This document shows, piece after piece, positions 1 to 5,340 of a stretch of DNA of 5,513 nt. Where the stretch lies: contig ONMY01000059.1 in NCBI GenBank assembly GCA_900318975.1, positions 1 through 5,513 of the forward strand, given 5' to 3'. A program made the translations under genes and the position numbers. The notes under the pieces are model-generated. The model saw nothing but the letters and a program-made list of their open reading frames with translations. It searched no databases and had not been told where the DNA came from. Position 1 is the first letter of the stretch. Each line of letters begins with the position of its first letter. Source of the stretch: an uncultured Bacillota bacterium (GTDB taxonomy: Bacteria; Bacillota_I; Bacilli_A; Izemoplasmatales; UBA1188).

Positions 1-1
1 C

Positions 2-613
2 ATTATTACTACTAATGGAGTATTAATAAAAGAAAAATATGATGAATTATTAGATAATAATCCTTACAAAATAAATATATCTATGCATTCCTTAGAGGCA
101 AATAGAGTAAATGATTACGAGGAATATCTAGATAACATCATAAGATTATCTAAAGATATAAGTGAAAAAGGAACCCTTGTAAATTTAAGGCTTTGGAATG
201 ATGGCGGATTAAATAAGAATAATGAATTAATCTTAAATAAGCTAAAGGAAGCATTTAAATCTGATTTTACTAAATGTATTAACGGATATAAAATGAGAGA
301 TAGAATCTTTATAGACTATCAAGAGAAATTTGATTGGCCAGATCTATCGACAAAAGAATATGATAATGATATGTTCTGTTATGCACTAAGAGACCAAATT
401 GGTATTTTAGTTGATGGAAGTGTAGTTCCGTGCTGCCTTGATAGTGATGGAATAATGACTCTTGGGAATATCTTAAAAGAAGACCTAGATGATATTTTAA
501 ATTCAAAAAAGGCAAAAGATATTTATGACTATTTTTCAAACCATAAAGCAAAAGAAGAGCTCTGTAAGCACTGTGGATATATAAATGAAACAAAAAAATA
601 TCGAAATAAATAA
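2..613 (+). CDS. Radical SAM protein with SPASM-like C-terminal domain (5'-partial)
   Basis: The reading frame is open from base 2 to the TAA at 611-613, so the gene starts upstream of the window; the ATG at 83 is internal, not a start. The visible 203 residues begin with ITTNGVLI, the mid-barrel 'TTNG' strand of radical SAM enzymes, followed by INISMHSLEA. The CxxxCxxC motif that binds the catalytic [4Fe-4S] cluster would be in the missing N-terminus. The C-terminal part has a SPASM-type pattern: Cys at 377-379, then G-x4-C within VDGSVVPCC (CysCys codons 431-436), then CKHCGY (Cys codons 563-565 and 572-574). Canonical SPASM domains continue with further cysteines after the CxxC; here the protein ends 12 residues later with none, so perhaps only one auxiliary cluster is bound. 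SPASM enzymes often modify peptides or proteins, but no substrate peptide is visible and the reaction is unknown. A 51-nt gap with no clear terminator separates it from the sigma factor gene. Confidence 0.85.
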   Translation: MITTNGVLIKEKYDELLDNNPYKINISMHSLEANRVNDYEEYLDNIIRLSKDISEKGTLVNLRLWNDGGLNKNNELILNKLKEAFKSDFTKCINGYKMRDRIFIDYQEKFDWPDLSTKEYDNDMFCYALRDQIGILVDGSVVPCCLDSDGIMTLGNILKEDLDDILNSKKAKDIYDYFSNHKAKEELCKHCGYINETKKYRNK

Positions 614-664
614 AAATATGTGACTTTTTCTTAAGTTAAGTTGTTATATAAGTGAAGGGATAAA
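614..664 (+). promoter_or_regulatory. Short intergenic region, possible weak promoter and RBS of the sigma factor gene
   Basis: This 51-nt gap has no convincing terminator hairpin, so read-through from the radical SAM gene is possible. It contains the tandem pentamer TTAAGTTAAG (631-640) and TATA-like bases (TTATAT, 644-649). A GTGACT element (620-625) lies 18 nt upstream of TTATAT and could be a weak -35. The ribosome binding site is only GAAGGGA (654-660), four bases before the ATG. It is clearly weaker than the AGGAGG of the following gene, so the sigma factor may be made at a low level. The promoter is an inference; the weak RBS is seen directly. Confidence 0.3.
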
Positions 665-1147
665 ATGAGTAAAGTAAGTGAAGAATATTTTACTAGAGTA
701 TATGATTATTCATATCAAGAAGTATTTAGTGTAATCTATTCATATGTTAAAACTAAATATGATGCTGAAGATATTCTTCAGGATACTTTTATGTCCTTTT
801 TAGACAAAAACCCTTCATTTAAGTCTTTAGAAGAAACTAAATACTGGCTTATTCGTGTTTCAATAAATAAGTCAATAAACTTTCTAAAGAAGAAATCTAA
901 AACAACTACACTAGCTGATGACTTTGATGTAAAGGTAGAAGATGAATCAAACGACGAATCAACTCTTATATTTAATAAACTGACATCCCTTCCAGAAAAA
1001 TTAAAGATAGTAATGATCCTCTACTACTATAATAATATGAAGATTAAAGACATCGCAAAAACCTTAAAGATAAGTGAATCAGCAGTGAAGATGCGCCTTG
1101 AAAGAGGCAAAGAACAACTTAAAAAAGAACTAGGAGGTCTCATATGA
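665..1147 (+). CDS. ECF-type RNA polymerase sigma factor (sigma-70 family)
   Basis: This 160-residue protein has the two-domain build and normal length of an ECF sigma factor. Region 2 covers about residues 6-78, with the core-binding stretch DAEDILQDTFMSF (33-45) and the -10 recognition and melting helix around YWLIRVSINKSINFLKKK (60-77). An acidic linker (residues 84-99) follows. Region 4 covers about 103-157, with LPEKLKIVMILYYY and a helix-turn-helix at IKDIAKTLKISESAVKMRLERG (positions 127-148) that would read the -35 element. It would direct RNA polymerase to a dedicated set of promoters. Its stop overlaps the start of the VWA membrane protein gene (ATGA), so the two are translationally coupled, as is usual for ECF sigma and anti-sigma pairs. 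The start at 665 has a weak SD. The regulon is unknown. The family call is firm; control by the downstream protein is inference. Confidence 0.93.
   Translation: MSKVSEEYFTRVYDYSYQEVFSVIYSYVKTKYDAEDILQDTFMSFLDKNPSFKSLEETKYWLIRVSINKSINFLKKKSKTTTLADDFDVKVEDESNDESTLIFNKLTSLPEKLKIVMILYYYNNMKIKDIAKTLKISESAVKMRLERGKEQLKKELGGLI
1132..1137 (+). promoter_or_regulatory. Strong ribosome binding site of the VWA membrane protein gene
   Basis: A perfect AGGAGG lies inside the last codons of the sigma factor gene (encoding the final Leu-Gly-Gly), six bases before the ATG at 1144. It fixes that start and supports coupled but independently efficient translation of the second gene. Confidence 0.85.
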
Positions 1148-2685
1148 GAGAAGATAAAATAAGAGATTCAAAATACGTTATTCCAGATGTTAATGATAAT
1201 TTAAAAGATATAATATTCGAAGAATATCAAACCAAGAACAAAGCAAAAGCAAATAATAATCTATCTTATAAAAGAAAAAATCTAGTAATGCCAACTCTAA
1301 TTACTTTATTATTAGCTTTAACTCTTGCGCTTTCAGTTGCATTCATACCAGCATTTAATAAAAACTATTCAAGCGGTTATACTGAAGATCTTTCTGATAT
1401 AACTCCTATAGGAGATAAAGGCGAATATTATATCCCAGGTTCAAAAGATGGAGATGGTAAAGGTTATAGTGTAAGTGATTCAGCAAAGACTCCATCAAAA
1501 GGTGATGGAAGAGCGTTAGATTCATCATTCTCACCTTCTGAATCTATGTCATCTGATAGTGGTGATTTAGATACTATTATTTCAGGTGTTGAAACAGGAC
1601 CTTATGAAAATAATGCAAATTATGTTAAAACACTTACATCTAGTTGTGTTGATGATAATGAAGAATTTGATTATTGGGTAAAACTAAATACTTATATGGA
1701 TGATCAAACAGATGGTTCATTTAAAGAATTCTATAATAGTTTTTCATTTAAAACATTAAATAGAATCAAAATTACTCTTCCAAAAAACATCAGTGCTAAA
1801 GCCTCAATAATGAATGGTGATAATGCATTCTTTACTGCAGTTCCAAATAAGAATGGTGTATGTTATCTATTTTCTAAAGAGAGAAGTAATGAATATAAAA
1901 TTAAAATCAAATATTATACAAGCGCAACTGAAACTAAGGTAATAGAAGATGTCATAAGTGGAGATAAAGATTATACAGATATTATCACTGATGGTTATAA
2001 TAACCATAAAGATTTAATTGAACTAATGGTTGTGATTGATACAACTGGATCAATGGGTGATGAAATACGTTATCTTCAAAAAGAACTTGTAAATGTTATA
2101 AATGAAGTAAAAGATAGTAATCCAAATACTGAAATCAAAGTATCAGTAATCGCATATAAAGATTATGAAGATGAACAATCAACTTACCTATCAAGTACAT
2201 TTGATTTTAGTTCTGATTTAACAAAAGTAAATAATTTCCTAGCTACTCTTTCTGCAGCAGGAGGTGGAGACTTCCCTGAAGCTGTAGAAGAAGCGTTTAA
2301 ACTTTCACTTAATTCTTCATGGTCTAATGAAGATTCAACAAAACTATTATTATTTGTTGCAGATGCTCCAAGCCACGATAAAGATGTAGCATCATGGTCA
2401 ACATCTATCGAAAAATTAGCATCTATGGGTGTAAGAATTATTAATGTTGCATCTAGCGGAATAAGTTCTAAAACTGAATTCTTCTTTAGATCACAGGCAA
2501 TTCTTACTGGTGGAGTATATGGTTTCTTAACAGATGATTCTGGAGTAGGATCTGCTCATCTAATTGCATCAACTGAAGATACTAAACCTGTTGAATATTT
2601 AAACGACATGCTTGTAAGACTCATTAACGGATATCATACTGGAATATTAACTGAACCAGTAGCATATAATGCTAATGAACAATAA
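1144..2685 (+). CDS. Membrane-anchored VWA-domain protein, candidate anti-sigma factor
   Basis: This 513-residue protein has a clear modular order. Residues 1-46 are charged and contain KYVIPDVNDNLKDIIFEEY (10-28), resembling the short cytoplasmic 'Y-x-IP-x-x-L' segment before the membrane helix in some Bacillota anti-sigma factors (RsiV-like). Basic YKRKN (42-46) precedes one transmembrane helix (about 48-70), which places the rest outside. Residues 75-150 are a Ser/Gly/Asp/Pro-rich stalk. About 165-285 looks like a beta-rich domain, with Cys168 and Cys240. The VWA domain covers about 291-497, with the metal site DTTGSM (299-304), GGGDFPEA (373-380) and ADAPSHD (406-412). This set resembles the hemicentin-like VWA group, which uses T instead of the first S of DxSxS. 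VWA domains bind proteins through a divalent metal. The gene overlaps the sigma factor gene by 4 nt and ends at a terminator. VWA and membrane anchor are confident; the anti-sigma role is inferred from context and the N-terminus. It could instead be an adhesion protein. Confidence 0.85.
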   Translation: MREDKIRDSKYVIPDVNDNLKDIIFEEYQTKNKAKANNNLSYKRKNLVMPTLITLLLALTLALSVAFIPAFNKNYSSGYTEDLSDITPIGDKGEYYIPGSKDGDGKGYSVSDSAKTPSKGDGRALDSSFSPSESMSSDSGDLDTIISGVETGPYENNANYVKTLTSSCVDDNEEFDYWVKLNTYMDDQTDGSFKEFYNSFSFKTLNRIKITLPKNISAKASIMNGDNAFFTAVPNKNGVCYLFSKERSNEYKIKIKYYTSATETKVIEDVISGDKDYTDIITDGYNNHKDLIELMVVIDTTGSMGDEIRYLQKELVNVINEVKDSNPNTEIKVSVIAYKDYEDEQSTYLSSTFDFSSDLTKVNNFLATLSAAGGGDFPEAVEEAFKLSLNSSWSNEDSTKLLLFVADAPSHDKDVASWSTSIEKLASMGVRIINVASSGISSKTEFFFRSQAILTGGVYGFLTDDSGVGSAHLIASTEDTKPVEYLNDMLVRLINGYHTGILTEPVAYNANEQ

Positions 2686-2694
2686 TTAAAAATT

Positions 2695-2729
2695 AAAATC
2701 ATCTTCAAGAAAAAAGAAGATGATTTTTT
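2695..2729 (+). terminator. Rho-independent terminator of the sigma/VWA unit
   Basis: A perfect 12-bp inverted repeat, AAAATCATCTTC (2695-2706) and GAAGATGATTTT (2716-2727), with a 9-nt A-rich loop, ends in a run of six T (2724-2729). It lies 9 bases after the stop codon of the VWA protein gene and should end that transcript. Confidence 0.85.
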
Positions 2730-2745
2730 ATCATTTTATGATAAA
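2727..2745. repeat. Short palindrome between terminator and DUF1294 gene
   Basis: TTTATCATTTTATGATAAA is an 8-bp perfect inverted repeat with a 3-nt centre, partly overlapping the T-run of the preceding terminator. It sits just upstream of a possible -10 (TAAAAT, 2748-2753) for the next gene, so it could be an operator. It could equally be a second weak hairpin at the 3' end of the preceding transcript. Confidence 0.4.
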
Positions 2746-2766
2746 CTTAAAATGTAAAAATATTTT

Positions 2767-2772
2767 AAGGAG
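2767..2772 (+). promoter_or_regulatory. RBS of the DUF1294 gene
   Basis: AAGGAG lies 11 bases before the ATG at 2784, slightly farther than usual but with no better start nearby. It supports the annotated start. Confidence 0.6.
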
Positions 2773-2783
2773 ATTTTAAAAAA

Positions 2784-3074
2784 ATGACACTTAACCAAAT
2801 AATTTTAGTTGCATATGCAGCTTTAATGGTTCTTATGTCTTTAGTTGCTTTAGCTGCTTATTTTAGAGACAAAAAGCTTGCAGTTAAACAAAAAGAAAGA
2901 ACAAAAGAAAAAACATTATTATTCTATAGCGTATTCTTTGGTGCAATAGGTGCACTACTTGGAAGAATACTTGCTCACCACAAAACTGATAAAGTATATT
3001 TCAGTATTGTAATTTACTTTTCACTTTTAACTCAAATCCTAACACTAGGTCTACTAGTATTCTTTGTTTTATAG
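2784..3074 (+). CDS. DUF1294 family small membrane protein
   Basis: This 96-residue integral membrane protein has about three hydrophobic segments (roughly 5-26, 44-62 and 71-95). The signature of the DUF1294 family is visible: DKKLA (29-33) after the first helix, a basic RTKEKTLL stretch (39-46), a glycine-containing second helix GAIGALLGR (53-61), and HHKTDKVYF (65-73) leading into the last helix. Length is normal for the family, whose function is unknown. It follows a terminator, so it probably has its own promoter; a TAAAAT at 2748-2753 is the best -10 candidate, with no good -35. The next small membrane gene starts 12 nt after its stop and very likely shares the transcript. Confidence 0.85.
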   Translation: MTLNQIILVAYAALMVLMSLVALAAYFRDKKLAVKQKERTKEKTLLFYSVFFGAIGALLGRILAHHKTDKVYFSIVIYFSLLTQILTLGLLVFFVL

Positions 3075-3078
3075 GAGG
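3073..3078 (+). promoter_or_regulatory. RBS overlapping the DUF1294 stop codon
   Basis: A perfect AGGAGG starts on the second base of the TAG stop (3072-3074) and lies eight bases before the ATG at 3087. It supports that start and close coupling of the two small membrane genes. An ATG at 3080 is out of frame and too close to the SD. Confidence 0.75.
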
Positions 3079-3086
3079 AATGATAT

Positions 3087-3323
3087 ATGGCAAATAATCG
3101 TCCAGTTCAAAATGATCAGGAATCATTAAAAAGATCACATTCAGCATCTTCAAACTTTAAGCTCACTATGCTTTGCCTATTATCATCAGTTGCCCTAATG
3201 GCACTAGTAGTAGGACTTGGTTTAATCGAATATAAATCACTTGAATTTGCCCTTCCATTTATTATTGGTGGTGGAGCAGTGTTTGTACTATCCTGTCTTT
3301 TATTCTCAGCATTTAAGAGATAA
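3087..3323 (+). CDS. Small two-helix membrane protein of unknown function
   Basis: I do not recognise a family for this 78-residue protein. It has a polar, Ser/Asn/Gln-rich N-terminus (1-24) and two hydrophobic helices (about 26-47 and 53-75) joined by a short EYKSLEF loop, ending in FKR. Both ends are basic, so both probably lie in the cytoplasm, with the loop outside. The second helix carries GGGAVF (61-66). It is translated from a strong AGGAGG 12 nt behind the DUF1294 gene and ends just before a bidirectional terminator, so it is the last gene of a two-gene transcript. It has no cysteine-rich, toxin-like or signal peptide features that would suggest a specific function. Confidence 0.75.
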   Translation: MANNRPVQNDQESLKRSHSASSNFKLTMLCLLSSVALMALVVGLGLIEYKSLEFALPFIIGGGAVFVLSCLLFSAFKR

Positions 3324-3342
3324 CTAATTAGAATAAATAATT

Positions 3343-3375
3343 AATAAAGCGACTGTTTTAAGCAGTCGCTTTATT
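3343..3375. terminator. Bidirectional terminator between convergent transcripts
   Basis: A perfect 13-bp inverted repeat, AATAAAGCGACTG (3343-3355) and CAGTCGCTTTATT (3363-3375), surrounds a 7-nt loop. T-rich tails follow on both strands (CTTTATTTAT on plus; TTTATTAATTATT on minus). It serves the small membrane genes coming from the left and the acyltransferase gene coming from the right. The acyltransferase stop codon lies in the loop, so one arm of the stem is coding. Confidence 0.88.
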
Positions 3376-4164
3376 TATGCTTTCATCTACTTGAATATAT
3401 TCTATATATTCTTCTTGATTATATCTTAATGAAATATCAACCATAGAATTATAAACTCTATTTCTTAAATCCTTAATCTGATCAAGTCTAGATAATTCAT
3501 TATTCTTATAGAATGGTCCTGAAATAACAGATAATACTCTTGGTTTTTTCCTATAGAAACACTTACTTTTAACATAAACATTTGTAAGAGAATATACTGG
3601 TGTATTATTGTCTACAGGATATCTAAATGAATGATCGCTGAATTCTCTAATTTTTGTATAATATGGCCAGATATGTGCTTCTGGATATATTGTGATTGAG
3701 TTTTTATGTTTAACTATGTAATTTATAGAATCCATATAATTCTTTACTGATTTTCTAGTGTTTGGAACAGGGATTCCACCCAAACACTTTACTAAAAATC
3801 CAACACCTTTAATACTTATTGCATCTGGATTAACTAAGATATAGTTTTTTCTATTTCTAATAATATTTGGTGTATAGGCATCAAGCATTCCATTAGTGTG
3901 ATTAGCATAGATAAAATATGGTTTTCCTTTTGATTTTTTAATGAGTTTCTTATTTACGAATTTTTGATGATATATTATCTTCACCATTAAAAATACTAGT
4001 GGTTTTGCGATGATGTAATATAAAAACCAAGATGTAACTCCAAAGAAGAAGTTCTTTGGAACATAATTATATTTTTCTGATATCTTTTTTTGTTTTATAC
4101 TTGTTCCTGCGAAATCATCTGTAAGAGTATTCTTGTAGTATATCACTCTCTTTTCTTTTTTCAT
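3358..4164 (-). CDS. PlsC-like lysophospholipid/glycolipid acyltransferase
   Basis: This 268-residue protein belongs to the glycerol-3-phosphate/1-acylglycerol-3-phosphate acyltransferase superfamily, which transfers fatty acyl groups to lipid or sugar-lipid acceptors at the inner membrane face. After a basic N-terminus and a membrane helix (about 40-62) come the motifs. ANHTNGMLDAY (87-97) has the catalytic pair His89 and Asp95, spaced HX5D rather than HX4D. GGIPVPNTRKS (129-139) follows, then YPEAHIWPYY (160-169) in the place of the usual PEG motif. The PEAHIWPYY form marks a PlsC-like subgroup I know from Bacillota; its acceptor is not known to me. The start is fixed by GGAGG six bases upstream, inside the glycosyltransferase gene, giving a 50-nt overlap. 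The gene ends inside the shared terminator. Pairing with a GT4 enzyme suggests acylation of a glycolipid or its precursor rather than core phospholipid synthesis. That is inference. Confidence 0.87.
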   Translation of the reverse strand: MKKEKRVIYYKNTLTDDFAGTSIKQKKISEKYNYVPKNFFFGVTSWFLYYIIAKPLVFLMVKIIYHQKFVNKKLIKKSKGKPYFIYANHTNGMLDAYTPNIIRNRKNYILVNPDAISIKGVGFLVKCLGGIPVPNTRKSVKNYMDSINYIVKHKNSITIYPEAHIWPYYTKIREFSDHSFRYPVDNNTPVYSLTNVYVKSKCFYRKKPRVLSVISGPFYKNNELSRLDQIKDLRNRVYNSMVDISLRYNQEEYIEYIQVDESINKATA

Positions 4165-5293
4165 TTATAACCTCCAACATCATTTCTCGCATTCTATTCA
4201 TGCATTCATCTTGATCATATCTATTTTTCATCATTAGATATTTTCTTGATAATTCCTCTTTTTCTTTAGGATTATCTAAAAGATAATCAATTTTCTTCGC
4301 AAGGTCCTTTGGGTTATTTACTTTAAAGAGCGATCTATCATCTATCGCAAATGATTTTGTAGCGCTCTTTTTACTATTTGCAATAATTGGGACAAGTCCA
4401 CAGCTAATCGCTTCAAGGCAAGAAATGGCCTCAATTTCAACCTCAGCAACGTGGCAGTATAGATCTGATGAATTAATAATTCTTACAAGTTCATCTCTAC
4501 TATAGAATTTCATGATTGGTTTATTTAACTTAAGTTTTTCTGATAACTTTTCAAGTTTTTTCCTTTTTGGTCCTTGACCTGCAAGTATTAATTGGATTTT
4601 ATCTTTATATTTTGATTTTGCGATAGCTTTAAGTAGAACTTGGTGGCTCTTTTCTTTTGAATATCTTCCAATATAAAGAATTCTAATCATTCCATCATCA
4701 TAGTTTTCTTTTAAAGATTTATCATATCTAAAAATATCATTCACACCATTAGATATTACATATCCATTTGTTTCTTCACAAATCGTATTTTCAAAGTATT
4801 CTTTAATGAAACTTGTTGGGTAGTGTATAGCATCCACCTTTTTATATAACTTATTCCAATAAGACATATAGGTAAAATAATTTGCGATATTTGAATTCAT
4901 AAGAAGAAGATGTGATGTGAAATTTTCTGCCTGAGCATGAAAACCTGCGGTTACTGGTATTCCCATCTCTCTTGCGATATTGCAAGATGCAATACCAAGG
5001 GCAAATGGAATCATTACGTGGCAGATATCAGATCCTTCTAAAGCTTCCCTAATTATTTTCTTATCTGGCTTTGCAAGTTCAACATTATTAATCTTTACCA
5101 TATAATTAATAATTGGGCCTAGGTTGATTGTTGGGACGATAAAGTAATCTTTTAATCCTTTTTTTGTTTTATCACAGGTTAAAACTTTAACCGTATCACC
5201 TTGACTTCTTAAATGTCTTATTAAGTTCATACATGCAATGGTTGTACCATTATTCTCTTCTCCTAAAACATCAGCAACTATTGTTACGATCAT
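4115..5293 (-). CDS. GT4-family glycosyltransferase
   Basis: This 392-residue protein is a GT-B fold, family 4 retaining glycosyltransferase, which moves a sugar from a nucleotide-sugar to an acceptor at the cytoplasmic membrane face. The N-terminal domain (1 to about 190) opens with MIVTIVADVLGEENNGTT, the first strand and glycine-containing loop, and has the GFHAQAENF stretch (117-125). The C-terminal domain starts near 202 with IRILYIGRYSKEKS (203-216), whose Arg210 and Lys215 match the donor-phosphate-binding pair. It also has the E-x7-E motif Glu286/Glu294 in EIEAISCLEAISCG (286-299). There is no signal peptide. The start is supported by AGGAGGT seven bases upstream. The downstream acyltransferase overlaps its last 50 nt, and the two form one operon. 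GT4 plus a PlsC-like acyltransferase points to a glycolipid or envelope lipid. Donor and acceptor cannot be read from the sequence. Confidence 0.9.
   Translation of the reverse strand: MIVTIVADVLGEENNGTTIACMNLIRHLRSQGDTVKVLTCDKTKKGLKDYFIVPTINLGPIINYMVKINNVELAKPDKKIIREALEGSDICHVMIPFALGIASCNIAREMGIPVTAGFHAQAENFTSHLLLMNSNIANYFTYMSYWNKLYKKVDAIHYPTSFIKEYFENTICEETNGYVISNGVNDIFRYDKSLKENYDDGMIRILYIGRYSKEKSHQVLLKAIAKSKYKDKIQLILAGQGPKRKKLEKLSEKLKLNKPIMKFYSRDELVRIINSSDLYCHVAEVEIEAISCLEAISCGLVPIIANSKKSATKSFAIDDRSLFKVNNPKDLAKKIDYLLDNPKEKEELSRKYLMMKNRYDQDECMNRMREMMLEVINEKRKESDILQEYSYR
4171..4175 (-). promoter_or_regulatory. RBS of the acyltransferase gene inside the glycosyltransferase gene
   Basis: On the minus strand TTGGAGG precedes the ATG (4164-4162) by six bases. 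It lies within the glycosyltransferase coding region and decides the acyltransferase start, showing that the 50-nt overlap is real and not an over-called start. Confidence 0.8.
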
Positions 5294-5300
5294 TAGTATT

Positions 5301-5307
5301 ACCTCCT
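5301..5307 (-). promoter_or_regulatory. RBS of the glycosyltransferase gene
   Basis: Minus-strand AGGAGGT, preceded by A-rich bases, lies seven bases before the ATG at 5293. It is a near-perfect Shine-Dalgarno and confirms the start. Confidence 0.8.
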
Positions 5308-5310
5308 TTT

Positions 5311-5330
5311 TTAGTTATCGAAATAACTAA
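5311..5330 (-). promoter_or_regulatory. Leader hairpin with UUCG loop before the glycosyltransferase RBS
   Basis: On the minus strand TTAGTTAT-TTCG-ATAACTAA forms a perfect 8-bp stem with a UUCG loop, ending three bases before the SD AGGAGGT. If the -10 at 5340-5335 is used, transcription would start at about 5328, so the hairpin would be at or near the very 5' end of the mRNA, where it could protect the transcript. As DNA it is a palindrome overlapping the start site and could be an operator. There is no following T-run, so it is not a terminator. Confidence 0.5.
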
Positions 5331-5334
5331 TGTT

Positions 5335-5340
5335 ATTATA
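5335..5340 (-). promoter_or_regulatory. Probable -10 element of the glycosyltransferase/acyltransferase operon
   Basis: A perfect TATAAT on the minus strand lies 41 nt upstream of the glycosyltransferase start. No good TTGACA-like -35 is present at 16-19 nt spacing; that position is an A-run (minus strand of 5357-5363). It remains the best promoter candidate for the operon. Confidence 0.45.

Noticed and set aside
309..593. Open reading frame of 94 codons on the minus strand
   Set aside because: It lies fully inside the radical SAM gene on the opposite strand, has no family signature and no good RBS; it is a shadow frame.
83..613. ATG at 83 as the true start of the radical SAM gene
   Set aside because: The frame is open upstream to base 2 and the upstream codons encode the conserved ITTNG strand, so the gene is truncated by the window edge.
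1144..2685. VWA protein as a secreted or lipid-anchored protein
   Set aside because: There is no lipobox cysteine and no convincing signal peptidase site after the hydrophobic stretch, and a 46-residue charged segment precedes it; a single-pass membrane anchor fits better.
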